Notes under the pieces: generated by a model
The model's database searches: none
What the model was told of the DNA's origin: nothing
What the model saw: only the letters and a program-made list of their open reading frames with translations
Assembly: GCF_030144325.1 (NCBI RefSeq)
Contig: NZ_CP126307.1
Coordinates: 1,984,001-2,048,000, forward strand
Direction of reading: 5' to 3'
Length of the DNA stretch: 64,000 nucleotides
Source: Bosea vestrisii
Lineage (GTDB): Bacteria > Pseudomonadota > Alphaproteobacteria > Rhizobiales > Beijerinckiaceae
Shown here: positions 34,914 through 44,788 of the stretch, piece by piece
Layout of the letters: each line of letters starts with the position of its first letter
Position numbering within the stretch: position 1 is the stretch's first letter
Translations under genes and position numbers: made by a program

Positions 34914-35866
34914 CAGCTTTTCGCCCGCGGGTTGAAGGCGTCGGTAAGCCCATCCGCCAGAAGATTGAAACCGAGAACCGTGACGAAGATCGCCGCGCCG
35001 GGGCTGAGTGAGGCCCAGGGAGCGACCTTCAGCGCCTCGTAGTTGAAGTAGAGAAGCTGGCCCCAGCTCACTGCAGCCGGGTCACCGAAGCCGAGAAAGC
35101 CGATCATCGCCTCCGACAGCACGGCTCCACCGATACCGAGCGCGATGATGACGACGAGTGAGGGCAGAGCGTTCGGCAGGATATGGCGGAACAGGATGTC
35201 GCCAGAGGTAGCGCCGATGCAGCGTGCTGCCTCGACGAACTCCTGATTCTTGAGCCGCAGGAATTCTGCACGGGTCATCCGTGCGATCGGAGCCCAGGAA
35301 AAGACGCCGATCAGCAGGATGATCACACTCAGATTGAGATAAGGTATGCTCTCGAATGGCGTGTTGACGACCGCGACCCCGAGCAGCCGTACCACCGCCA
35401 GAATGACGACGAAGACCGGAATAACCAGGAAGAAGTCGGTGAAGCGCATCAGCACTTCATCCGTTGTACCCCCGCGATAGCCGGCGAATCCGCCTACCAG
35501 AACGCCGATCAGCGAGGCGATCGACATGGCGCCCAGCCCCACCGCGAGCGCTGTCGGCGCACCGTAGATGAGCCGGCTGAGCACGTCGTAGCCCATCCGG
35601 TCCGTGCCGAGCGGATGGGTCCAGCTCGGCGGTGCCTTGGAGCCGGGGTCGATCATCGGGCTCTGGTCCTGCGGATCAAAGGGCGCGAGGAAGGGGCCGA
35701 GCACCGCGGTCGCGACGACGAACATCACGAGGATCAGCCCGAGCATGCCGGTGCGACTCTTGGTGAAGCGCTGCCAACCCTGCCGCCAGATGCCCCTGGC
35801 GGGCTTGGCGACCCGCCTCGCGACAGATGGCCGGCTCGTGATCGTCTGATCGGTCACGCTGCTCAC
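34913..35866 (-). CDS. Opp/Dpp-type ABC transporter permease (C subunit)
   Basis: The 317-residue membrane protein has the DppC layout: a first helix (GLILVMFVVATAVLGPFLAP), then HPLGTDRMGYDVLSRLIYG. Four to five more helices follow, with the EAA-type loop EAARCIGATSGDILFRHILP that contacts the ATPase. It overlaps the B permease by 4 bases. Confidence 0.94.
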   Translation of the reverse strand: MSSVTDQTITSRPSVARRVAKPARGIWRQGWQRFTKSRTGMLGLILVMFVVATAVLGPFLAPFDPQDQSPMIDPGSKAPPSWTHPLGTDRMGYDVLSRLIYGAPTALAVGLGAMSIASLIGVLVGGFAGYRGGTTDEVLMRFTDFFLVIPVFVVILAVVRLLGVAVVNTPFESIPYLNLSVIILLIGVFSWAPIARMTRAEFLRLKNQEFVEAARCIGATSGDILFRHILPNALPSLVVIIALGIGGAVLSEAMIGFLGFGDPAAVSWGQLLYFNYEALKVAPWASLSPGAAIFVTVLGFNLLADGLTDAFNPRAKS

Positions 35867-36831
35867 TCCAGACTGATGCGGGGGTCGATGAGGACGTAGA
35901 TGACGTCCGTCAGCAGGGTCGTGCAGATCAGCATGAAGGCGATGACCGCACTCGCACCCATGATCACGGGGTAGTCGAGCTGATGGATCGCCGAGATGTA
36001 GAGGTAGCCAAGGCCCGGCCAGGTGAAGACGGATTCCGTCACCGGGGCCGTGCCGAGCATCAGGCCGATCAGCAACCCGAGATAGGTCAGCATCGGGATG
36101 AAGGCCGCCCGTAACGCATGGACGAAGATGACGCGTCGTTCGGGAATGCCGCTGGCGCGCATCGCCGCGATGAAGTCGCTCTTCAATACGTCGACCATGT
36201 TCGAGCGCATCAGCAGCGTCAGCGTGGCGGTGTTGAAGAAGGTCAGCATCGCCACCGGCAGCACCATGTGCCAGAGCGCGTCGAGCACGGGGCTTCCGCC
36301 GATCGGGTTACGTGTCGAATAGGCGCCATAGCTCGGCAGCCAGTCGAGCGTGTACGAGAAGACGAAGATAAGCAGGATGCCGAGGAAAAACGCGGGCAGC
36401 GATTGGCCAAGCAGCGCGGTGCCCATCACTGCAAAATCGGCGCGCGAATGCTGGCGGCGTGCGGCTGTGACCCCGAAGAGGATTGCGACCGCGAGAGCGA
36501 TCAAGATGGCAGGGAGCTGGATTTTGAGGGTTTCCCAGCCCCAGGTCATGATCATCGATCCGACAGGCTGGTTGTAGACGATGCTGGTGCCAAAATCGAG
36601 GTGAACCAGCCGTCCGAGCCAGAGCAGATAGCGGGTGAATGGAGGATGATCGAGCCCGTAATAGGCCTTCATCCGCTCGATCACCTCGCCAGTCATGCCT
36701 GGCGTCTCCGCCATCATAAGCTCGATCGGATTGCCGATGGCGTTAACGAGGAAGAATATTGCTGCACTGACGCCCAGCATCAGCAAGATCGCAAAGATCA
36801 ACCTTCTGGCAAGAAAGATGACGATTCGCAT
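35863..36831 (-). CDS. Opp/Dpp-type ABC transporter permease (B subunit)
   Basis: The 322-residue protein has the DppB layout: an N-terminal helix, the large periplasmic loop with YYGLDHPPFTRYLLWLG, and five further helices. The EAA loop is AMRASGIPERRVIFVHALRA. As the first gene of the leftward operon it probably lies just after the promoter, in the gap before the LysR genes. The upstream gap is AT-rich and may contain a LysR site, which I could not define. Confidence 0.94.
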   Translation of the reverse strand: MRIVIFLARRLIFAILLMLGVSAAIFFLVNAIGNPIELMMAETPGMTGEVIERMKAYYGLDHPPFTRYLLWLGRLVHLDFGTSIVYNQPVGSMIMTWGWETLKIQLPAILIALAVAILFGVTAARRQHSRADFAVMGTALLGQSLPAFFLGILLIFVFSYTLDWLPSYGAYSTRNPIGGSPVLDALWHMVLPVAMLTFFNTATLTLLMRSNMVDVLKSDFIAAMRASGIPERRVIFVHALRAAFIPMLTYLGLLIGLMLGTAPVTESVFTWPGLGYLYISAIHQLDYPVIMGASAVIAFMLICTTLLTDVIYVLIDPRISLE

Positions 36832-37036
36832 CCCGAAAAGGATCCTCGCTTCAATTTTGACAATAGATCGCCTCTGATCTGGATATGCTGTTCGGCACGT
36901 CCAAAAACCGGTCGGCTTGCTTGATCTAAGTCAATGACGGTCAGCGTATGGACGCAAAATCGGGGCGTCAAAGAATATGATTTTGCCAGTTCATTCCCTG
37001 AGGTTATGATGTCTGCCGCCGTAGCGAGCAGCCACC

Positions 37037-37943
37037 TCACGGATCAACGCGGTAGCCAAGGCGCTCGAACTCGTCCTCGATGTCCCGCATCAGCGCCTCG
37101 GCCAGCGAGGAACTGATCAGGCTGTTGGGGCGCACATGCCAGACCGGCGAGAATATCTCTGGAGCGAAGGACCTGGCGACGAGGCCACGGCCGATGAACT
37201 GCTGCGCATTGAGTTCATCGACGAGGGCAATTCCGGCGCCGCTGGCGACCATGGCGCAAGCGACGTTGGCCATCGGTGCGTCGATGAACATGCGCGGCAG
37301 GATGCCTGCTTGCTCGAACACCTTCTCAACGGCTGCGCGGCGGTCGACCGATCCGATCGATACGAAACTCTCGCCGTCGAGATCCTCTGGGCGGATTCTC
37401 TGCCGGGTCGCCAGGCGGTGACCGTCGGGAAAGACGCAGGCATTGGGAACGCGTGCGATCATGCGGCAGACGACGTTCGGATGCGGCGTGGAATGCTCGG
37501 TGATTCCGAGGTCGATCTGCCCGGCAATGGCCCATTCTATAATGCGATCGGAACTGCGCGAATGCAGCTTGACCGCCGTCTTTTTCGTGCTTTCGGCAGA
37601 AGCGCGTTAACAGGGGCGGCACGATCGTCCCGGCCAGCATCGGCATGACGCCGAGATTGAGACGGCCAAATTGCAGCTCGCGGATGTCCTTCGTCATCCG
37701 CTCAAGACGCTCGACGCTTTCCCAGGTACGCTGAACCTCGGCGAAGTACAGCTCGCCATCCCGCGTCGGCCTGAGCCGCCCTTTCGTACGTTGGAAAAGG
37801 ATGATGCCGGTTCCGCGCTCGAGTTGATACAGCATCTTGCTGGCGGCGGGCTGCGAAACGGACATCATCTCGGCCGCTTGGGTGAGCGTCCCGAAGCGCA
37901 TGATGTGGCGGAAAAGCTCAACATGCCTGAGATTTATCGTCAT
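37037..37943 (-). pseudogene. LysR-family regulator, frameshifted at a T5 tract
   Basis: The first part (MTINLRHVELFRHIMRFGTL.. with TQAAEMMSVSQPAASKMLYQ) is a typical LysR winged helix. The frame breaks at five T bases (37581-37585). The other frame continues the effector-binding domain (IIEWAIAGQIDLGITEHSTP to FERLGYRVDP). Removing one base gives a normal 301-residue protein. It lies between the two divergent transport operons, so it is the natural regulator candidate. The lesion may be a sequencing error. Confidence 0.82.
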
Positions 37944-38101
37944 CGGTCCCCTCGCAGGAATGTGGCCGCCGCATCTTTGTGGTCAGGGTTGCGAGGTTCG
38001 GCGCAGGCGATGTTCGCTGAAACCCGCCCCGCAAGGAAGTAGCGTTACGGGCGGAGGTGGATGACCCGGAGCCGTTTTGATGCCGCTCCGAATAGGATGA
38101 C

Positions 38102-38997
38102 CTAGTCCGGCGCGTTGGAAAACGGCGGCGGAGGCTTCAGGCCCGCGCTGAACGCCTCGACGAGCTTGCCGGTCGGCCGGCCTCGCTGTCGAAACAGAAA
38201 GATCGGGACGTGTATCGCAGGCCGAAAGCTGCGGAATACGAGGCCGCGGTTGTTGCGCTCTCGAGCAGCCTCGCTGTCGACGATGCCGATGCCACATCCC
38301 GCGGCGACGAGCGCGCAGACCGTGAGGCCGAGGCTCGCATCGATGACGGTCCGCGGATGCTGCCCGGCTGTCTCGAGAGCCTGGGTCAACTTGCGGCGGA
38401 ATTCGTCTTCCGGACCGAGGGCGACGATCGTCTCCCCATCGAGGTCGCGAGCCTCGATGTCCGGCTTGCGTGCGAGCGGGTGCCCTTCGGGCAGAGCAAT
38501 AATGCCTTCGAGATCGAAGAGCTTACGGCGCGAGAGGTTGTATTCCTCGCTTCGGAGTTGGGCGATGCCGAGGTCGATCTCGCCACTCCCAACAAGGCGC
38601 GCGGCGTCGACGGAATTGCTCGAATGCAGCGTGATCGAGACATCCGGATGCGCCGCGGAGAAGCGCGCGACCATTGCAGGAAGCCAGGCGATGCCGAGCG
38701 CGGGTATCGTACTGACGACGATGCGCCCCTGCTTGCGATCCCTTAAACTGGCGGCGAAGCGCGACAGGTTTGCATGCCGAAATAGGTTCGCTCGACCTCG
38801 GTATAGAGCAACCGAGCCTCCTCCGTAGCCGCGATGCCTTTTGTCGTGCGGGCAAAGAGGCGCAGGCCGAGTTCGGCCTCCAGCAGCTTGAGAGCCTTAC
38901 TGACCGCCGGCTGGGAGATGTGGAGGATGTTGGCCGCCTCGGTGATCGAGCCGGAATCCATGATTGCCTTGAAGACTTCGACCTGACGGTAATGCAT
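38102..38997 (-). pseudogene. LysR-family regulator, frameshifted near 38773
   Basis: The N-terminal HTH (MHYRQVEVFKAIMDSGSITE..AANILHISQPAVSKALKLLE) is intact, but the frame stops soon after at YFGMQTC. The next frame carries a full effector domain (LSRFAASLRDRKQGRIVVST to PPPPFSNAPD). Adding one base near 38771-38774 gives a protein of about 298 residues, normal for the family. Its start is separated from the rightward operon by about 230 bases that probably hold both promoters. Confidence 0.8.
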
Positions 38998-39223
38998 GGG
39001 GCGAGCATAACTTCAATTCATATAGATCGTAAATTTATGAATTTGAGATAGATCAAAGACTGTGATCTGCTGGCTTTCGTCGCCGCCATCGCCTCTCGAC
39101 AGGATGAGCAAGAAGGCGACCAAAAAACCAAAGACTGACTTCGCATCGCGAAAGCGGCGAGCGCAAAGGCGTTCGTCTGCGCTCGCGCGACCGCCGAAAT
39201 TGCCAGCTTGGGGAACAGCGAAC

Positions 39224-40756
39224 ATGCGCAGTCTTCGTCATTCGTGCACCGTGGCGGCACTCGTCGCCGGTCTGTCTCTGGCCACCGCGCAAGCCTTTGC
39301 TCAGCCCGCGGGTGTCCTGCGGGTGGCGGTGGGCGCCGACCCGGCGACATTTGATCCCGCCTTCAACGATCTGCCCGTGGGCAACGCGGTCGATCTCGCC
39401 GTGCTCGAAGGGCTCTACCGGCTTGACCTGCAGAACAACGCCCAGAAGAACCTGGCCACGGATTCGTCTTTCTCGCCAGACGGCAAAGTGTTTACCGTCA
39501 AGATCAAGACCGGCAGGACCTTCAGCAACGGCGACCCGCTCAATGCCGAGGCTGTCGCCGCCAGCTTCAATCGGATGCTCGACGAGAAGACAGGCTCGAT
39601 CTATCGCGGCCTCTACGCTTCGCTCGGCACGATCAAGGCGGTCGGAGAGGATACCGTCGAGTTTCATCTCGCCGAACCCAACGGCCATATCCTGATGCTG
39701 CTCGCAAACACGGCAGCGAGTATCGTCAACGTCAAAGCGCTCAAGGAGATGGGGGCAGAGTACGGCCGCAAGCCGGTCGGCTCCGGTCCTTATATGGTGG
39801 AGCGCTTCGTCGGCGGTGAAGGGTTCAGGCTCGTGCCGAACCCGAAATATGCAGGCGACTATCCCGCGACCCTGAAAGCGATCGACTTCAGCGTCGTGCC
39901 GGAAGACGGATCGCGCATGGCTTTGATGGAAACCGGCGCAGCCGACATCGTCGAGCGCGTGCCACCAGAGTCGATTGAGGCGATCAACGCTCTGAAGAGC
40001 GCGAAGGTCGTGACGCCACCGAGCATGTTCTCCATCAACATGGAGATGGTCTTGCGCGGTCCGCTCGCCGATCCGCGGGTCCGAAAGGCTTTGAACCTCG
40101 CGATCGATCGTGACGGCATCGCCAAGGGCGTCCTCGGCGGACTCGGCACGCCGTCGGTCGGTATGGTGGGGCCCGGCACGCAGGATGAATTGCGCAAGAC
40201 CTTCCCCTTGATCCAGTTCGATCCCGAAGGAGCAAAGAAGCTGCTGGCGGAAGCCGGCTACAAGCCGGGCCAGCTCGCTCTCAGCTTCACCTGCCCGACC
40301 GGGCGCTACATCAAGGATGTCCAGGTCTGCCAGGCGCTGGCGGGGTCCTTCGAGAATGTCGGCATCAAGGCGACACCGCTCGTCGTCGATCGCGGCACCT
40401 GGACCAAGGTGGTCGGCATGGAGCCGGCCCAACGCACCGACAATATGGGCATGGTCGGGCGTGCCACGGCCGGGATGGATTACACCCTCTACCGGCTCTT
40501 CTTCACCGGCGTCGGCGCCAACCGCACGGGCTACTCGAATCCGCGCGTGGACGGCCTTCTGAAGGAAGGCCGCGCTACGACTGATCCGGCCAGACAGAAG
40601 GAGATCTACGGAGAAATCCAGGAGATCGTCTGGAAGGATCAGCCCTTCCTCTTCCTCTGGTACCAAACCCAGGCGATCGGCGTTGCGAACCGCGTGCAGG
40701 GCTTTGCCGTCCAGCCCAACGAGACGCTGGTCTTCGACAGGGTGACCCTCAAGTAG
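39224..40756 (+). CDS. Opp/Dpp-type ABC transporter substrate-binding protein (normal order)
   Basis: The 510-residue periplasmic protein has a Sec signal peptide (MRSLRHSCTVAALVAGLSLA, cleavage near AFA-QP). The SBP_bac_5 domain is in the usual order: N-lobe (RVAVGADPATFDPAFND, VLEGLYRLD, EAVAASFNRML), then DPEGAKKLLAEAGYKPGQLA and the C-lobe ending IGVANRVQGFAVQP. The start at 39224 is chosen because it begins the signal peptide; the longer frame to 39062 is basic shadow. It heads the rightward operon and is a useful contrast to the permuted protein. Confidence 0.93.
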   Translation: MRSLRHSCTVAALVAGLSLATAQAFAQPAGVLRVAVGADPATFDPAFNDLPVGNAVDLAVLEGLYRLDLQNNAQKNLATDSSFSPDGKVFTVKIKTGRTFSNGDPLNAEAVAASFNRMLDEKTGSIYRGLYASLGTIKAVGEDTVEFHLAEPNGHILMLLANTAASIVNVKALKEMGAEYGRKPVGSGPYMVERFVGGEGFRLVPNPKYAGDYPATLKAIDFSVVPEDGSRMALMETGAADIVERVPPESIEAINALKSAKVVTPPSMFSINMEMVLRGPLADPRVRKALNLAIDRDGIAKGVLGGLGTPSVGMVGPGTQDELRKTFPLIQFDPEGAKKLLAEAGYKPGQLALSFTCPTGRYIKDVQVCQALAGSFENVGIKATPLVVDRGTWTKVVGMEPAQRTDNMGMVGRATAGMDYTLYRLFFTGVGANRTGYSNPRVDGLLKEGRATTDPARQKEIYGEIQEIVWKDQPFLFLWYQTQAIGVANRVQGFAVQPNETLVFDRVTLK

Positions 40757-40778
40757 CGTCGGAAGCGGAGACAGAACG

Positions 40779-41705
40779 ATGGTCGTTCTCAGACGCATTG
40801 GCGGAGCGCTGCCGACGTTGTTTGCGGTCTCGCTCCTCGTCTTTCTCTTCGTCGACCTCATTCCGGGCGACCCGGCGCAGATCCTGGCTGGGCCGACCGC
40901 CTCCAACGAAGAGATCGAGAGCATTCGCAAGTTCCTCGGTCTCAACGAGCCGCTGCTCACACGCTACGGGCATTTCGTCCGCGGCATCTGGGATCCGGCT
41001 GCCGCGACCTCGTTTCGCACCCATCGTCCGGTCGTGGTTGAACTGGCGGAGCGTTTGCCGAACACGCTGATCGTCTCGATCGGCGGCCTCGCGATCGGCG
41101 TCCTCGTCGGCACGCTCGCCGGCATTGTCAGCGCCATGCGTCCGGGCGGGGCGGCGGATGCGGCAATCACCGTGCTGACGCTCGCCGGCATCTCGATGCC
41201 GATCTATTGGCTAGGACTGCTCTGCATCTGGCTGTTCGCCGTCAATCTCGGCTGGCTGCCGGCAGCAGGCGCCTCGACGCCCCTGCATTTCGTCCTGCCG
41301 ATCCTTGTGATCGCTACGCGCCCCGCCGCCATGTTTAGTCGCCTTGTCGCGGCGAGCCTGACCGAGGCAATGGGCAAGGACTATCTCGATACGGCCCGCG
41401 CCAAGGGGCTCAGCGAGACCCGTGTCGTACTCGCCCACGCGCTGCGCAATTCATTGATCGCGGCGGTCAGCGTCGCCGGCGTGCAGTTCGGCGGCATGCT
41501 CGGCGGCTCGGTCGTGACCGAAACCGTCTTCGGCATCCCCGGCGTCGGGCGGCTGCTCGTCGATGCGGTATCGCGCGCAGACTATCCGGTCATCCAGTAC
41601 GCGATCTTGATGTTCGCGGTCTTCTTCGTCCTCATCAATCTCGTCACCGACCTGCTGACGCAATGGCTCGACCCGCGCACGCGGGACCAAGAGAGGCCGG
41701 CATGA
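40779..41705 (+). CDS. Opp/Dpp-type ABC transporter permease (B subunit)
   Basis: The 308-residue permease has an N-terminal helix ending FLFVDLIPGDPAQILAGPTA, five further helices, and the ATPase-contact loop TARAKGLSETRVVLAHALRN. It starts 22 bases after the binding-protein gene and overlaps the next gene by 4 bases (ATGA), so the operon is tightly coupled. Confidence 0.94.
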   Translation: MVVLRRIGGALPTLFAVSLLVFLFVDLIPGDPAQILAGPTASNEEIESIRKFLGLNEPLLTRYGHFVRGIWDPAAATSFRTHRPVVVELAERLPNTLIVSIGGLAIGVLVGTLAGIVSAMRPGGAADAAITVLTLAGISMPIYWLGLLCIWLFAVNLGWLPAAGASTPLHFVLPILVIATRPAAMFSRLVAASLTEAMGKDYLDTARAKGLSETRVVLAHALRNSLIAAVSVAGVQFGGMLGGSVVTETVFGIPGVGRLLVDAVSRADYPVIQYAILMFAVFFVLINLVTDLLTQWLDPRTRDQERPA

Positions 41706-43672
41706 GCGTGCTCCAGGACATGGCGCCTGCCGCTCTGCGCCATCCTCCCGCCCCGGCAGCGCTCGCACCACGCCCGCGATGGACTTTGCTGCGGCGCATC
41801 CTCGTCCAGCCCAAGGGCGCGATCGGGCTGACATTGGTCGTGCTTTACCTGCTGCTCGCGATCCTCGGACCCATGCTGGCTCCGCATGATGCTTTCCGTC
41901 AGAACTTCGCACAGACGCTTCGGCCACCTTCTGCCGCGCATTGGTTCGGAACGGACCAGCTTGGGCGGGACGTCTTCAGCCGCGTGCTGATCGGAGCGCG
42001 CGCGACGCTCGGTATCGGCGTCGGCGGCGTTACGGTCGCGTTCCTCATCGGCGTGCCGCTCGGCATCCTCGCCGCCTGGCGGCGCGGATGGATCGAGGCG
42101 CTGTTGATGCGCGTCATCGACATCATGCTGAGCTTTCCCGACATCGTCTTCGCATTGGCGGTTGTGGCGATCCTCGGTGCCAATACGCAGAACGTCATCA
42201 TCGCGGTTGGCGTGGTCGCGATTCCAGTCTTCGCGCGTACGGCCCGCGCCGTGACGCTCAGTATTCTGGCCGAGCCCTATATCGAGGGCGCAGCGGCCCT
42301 AGGTGCGAGTCCGATGCGCATCATTCTGCGCCATGTGCTGCCGAACATCGCCGGCACGCTATTGACACTCTCGACTCTGCTCTTCGCCTCGACTTTGCTC
42401 TCGGCATCAGGCCTCGGATTTCTCGGGCTCGGCACGCAGCCGCCCTTCCCGGAATGGGGCACGATGCTCGGCGAAAGCCGCTCCTACATTCGCAGCCACC
42501 CGTATTTGGCGACTTTTCCGGGCCTGTTTCTCGCCGTCTCGGCGCTCGCCTTCAATCTGCTCGGCGAGGCGCTGCGTGTGATTTACGACCCCACCAGCCG
42601 GCGAAGCGGCCGGCGGGCGCCCCTGTTCGCCTTTCTGCGCCGCCGTCCCGTAATGGCACCCGTTGCCGTCGACGGTGAGCCTTCCGCGGATTCGAGCGCT
42701 GTTTCGGTCAAGGCACTGCGCATGGCGTTCCAGACCAGCGATGGGCCGCTTGATGTCGTTCGTGGCGTCGACTTGGCGATCCAATCCGGTCGGACGCTTG
42801 CGCTGGTCGGCGAATCCGGCTCCGGCAAATCGACTTTGCTGCGTGCGATTGGCACCCTCGCCAATCCGCAGGAGATCGCGATCACCCAAGGCAGCATCAG
42901 CGTGGGTGGCGAGCCGACGTTGGGACTTTCCGCCACGGCATTGCGCGAATTGCGTCGTCTCAAGATCGGCGTTGTCTTCCAGGATGCGGCGAGCGCGCTC
43001 AACCCTGTGCTGACGATCGGGGATCAACTCGCCGAGGCGGTGCGTACGGGAACGCGTCTTGACACCCAAGCCGTCCGTCAGCGCTGCATCGCGCTTTTAA
43101 AGGACGTCAAGATCGCCGATCCCGAGCGGCGTCTCGACATGTACCCGCATCAGTTCTCGGGCGGCATGAAGCAACGCATCGTTATCGCGATCGCGCTCGC
43201 CCAGGATCCGCAGGTGCTGCTCGCCGACGAGCCGACCAGCGCCCTCGATGTCACGATCCAGCAGCAAATCCTCGTCCTGCTCCGTGAGATTCAGGAAAAA
43301 CGCGGGATGGCCGTGCTGCTGGTCACGCACGATCTTGGCATCGTCTCTCGCTTCGCCGACGACGTCGCGGTGATGTATGCTGGCCGTATCGTCGAGAGCG
43401 GCGAGGTCGCAACCGTGCTGGAGCGGCCGCTACACCCTTATACGCTGGCGCTGCGCAGCTCCGCTCCAGGCAGTGGCGAGAGCCGTGGCCAACCCTTGCG
43501 CAGCATCCCCGGCGAGCCGCCGCTGGTCGGTCGCTTTCCCGATGGCTGCACCTTCCGTCCGCGTTGTCCACGCACGCAGGGCCGTCCCGCATGCGCGGCG
43601 CAGGAGCCGGAACCGCGTCCGCTGGCTGGCCGGGTCGTTGCTTGCGCTTTCGCTGAGGAGGGCTTGCAATGA
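41702..43672 (+). CDS. Fused Opp/Dpp permease (C) and ATP-binding protein (D)
   Basis: The 656-residue protein joins two normally separate subunits. Residues 1 to about 305 are a DppC-like permease (WFGTDQLGRDVFSRVLIGA, GAAALGASPMRIILRHVLPN). After a linker, residues about 330-656 are a DppD-like ATPase with Walker A GESGSGKST, signature FSGGMKQR, Walker B VLLADEPTSALD and the Cys-rich CTFRPRCPRTQGRPACA tail. The fusion is in frame without any slip. Such permease-ATPase fusions are known in this transporter class. Overlaps with neighbours on both sides (4 bases each) show a compact operon. Confidence 0.93.
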   Translation: MSVLQDMAPAALRHPPAPAALAPRPRWTLLRRILVQPKGAIGLTLVVLYLLLAILGPMLAPHDAFRQNFAQTLRPPSAAHWFGTDQLGRDVFSRVLIGARATLGIGVGGVTVAFLIGVPLGILAAWRRGWIEALLMRVIDIMLSFPDIVFALAVVAILGANTQNVIIAVGVVAIPVFARTARAVTLSILAEPYIEGAAALGASPMRIILRHVLPNIAGTLLTLSTLLFASTLLSASGLGFLGLGTQPPFPEWGTMLGESRSYIRSHPYLATFPGLFLAVSALAFNLLGEALRVIYDPTSRRSGRRAPLFAFLRRRPVMAPVAVDGEPSADSSAVSVKALRMAFQTSDGPLDVVRGVDLAIQSGRTLALVGESGSGKSTLLRAIGTLANPQEIAITQGSISVGGEPTLGLSATALRELRRLKIGVVFQDAASALNPVLTIGDQLAEAVRTGTRLDTQAVRQRCIALLKDVKIADPERRLDMYPHQFSGGMKQRIVIAIALAQDPQVLLADEPTSALDVTIQQQILVLLREIQEKRGMAVLLVTHDLGIVSRFADDVAVMYAGRIVESGEVATVLERPLHPYTLALRSSAPGSGESRGQPLRSIPGEPPLVGRFPDGCTFRPRCPRTQGRPACAAQEPEPRPLAGRVVACAFAEEGLQ

Positions 43673-44769
43673 CCGCAGCTTTCCGCCCGCCGCGGCGCCA
43701 TCCGTCCGCCGAGATCGACGACGTGGTCGTTGTCGACAGTGTCGGCCGGCATTTTGGCGGCCGGAAGGGAATGCTGAGCCGTGTGGCGGCGCCGGTCGTG
43801 CGTGCTGTCGACGGCGTGTCCTTCAGCGTCCCGCATGGAACTTGTTTCGCTATCGTGGGCGAATCGGGTTCTGGCAAGAGCTCGCTCGCTCGGTTGATCG
43901 TCGGCTTGCTGAGGCCGACGGCCGGTGAGGTCATCGTAGACGGCACGCGCCTCTCGACCCTCGATAAACCGGGCCTGCGCGCGCTTCGACGCAAGGCTCA
44001 GCTGGTGCTGCAGGATCCACGCGCCTCGCTCGATCCCCGGATGACCGTGTTCGACACGCTTGCGGAGGCGTTGACCGTGCATGACCTGCACCGCGAGCGT
44101 GTCGCCCGGTCCGAACGCATGGACGCCGTTATAGCGATGGTGGGGCTGAACACAGCCCATCTCGCCCGCTATCCGCATGAACTTTCCGGCGGCCAGCGTC
44201 AGCGCGTCGCTATCGCCCGCGCCATCATCTGCGAGCCGGACATCCTCGTCCTGGATGAACCGGTGAGCGCTCTCGACGTCTCGGTCCAGGCGCAGATCAT
44301 CAATTTGCTGGTAGAGCTCCAGGCGCGGCTCGCCCTGACCTACATCGTCATCACGCACGACCTCGCTTTGGTTGCCCACATGGCCGATGCGGTCGGGGTC
44401 ATGTATCTCGGCCGCTTCGTCGAACAGGGCGATGTCGAGGAGGTCTGCGGCGCGCCGCGTCATCCTTACACCCGCAGCCTCATGGCAATCGCCGCGGCCG
44501 CGACGCCGTCGGGGCGAGGGCAATCGCTCGCCCTGTTGGAAGGCTCAATCCCGAGTCCGCTTGCCATCCCGAGCGGGTGCAGCTTCCACACACGCTGCCC
44601 TCTAGCCAGGCAGCGCGCCGCCGAGGGAACACCGAGCATCGCTACCCCGGACGGGCTCCTGCCACGCCGCTGCGTCCAAGAAACCCCTGCTCTCCACCCT
44701 GCGCCCGGGGGCCGCAGTGCCGCGAGCTGCCATTTCGCGGATCAACGCCCTCATGTCCAAGATAGCTGA
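43669..44769 (+). CDS. Opp/Dpp-type ABC transporter ATP-binding protein (F subunit)
   Basis: The 366-residue ATPase has Walker A GESGSGKSS, the Q-loop LVLQDPRASLDPRM, signature LSGGQRQR and Walker B ILVLDEPVSALD. The C-terminal CSFHTRCPLARQRAAE extension follows. It completes the rightward transporter (binding protein, B, fused CD, F). Confidence 0.94.
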   Translation: MTAAFRPPRRHPSAEIDDVVVVDSVGRHFGGRKGMLSRVAAPVVRAVDGVSFSVPHGTCFAIVGESGSGKSSLARLIVGLLRPTAGEVIVDGTRLSTLDKPGLRALRRKAQLVLQDPRASLDPRMTVFDTLAEALTVHDLHRERVARSERMDAVIAMVGLNTAHLARYPHELSGGQRQRVAIARAIICEPDILVLDEPVSALDVSVQAQIINLLVELQARLALTYIVITHDLALVAHMADAVGVMYLGRFVEQGDVEEVCGAPRHPYTRSLMAIAAAATPSGRGQSLALLEGSIPSPLAIPSGCSFHTRCPLARQRAAEGTPSIATPDGLLPRRCVQETPALHPAPGGRSAASCHFADQRPHVQDS

Positions 44770-44788
44770 AAGACGAAGGATAGGATCG

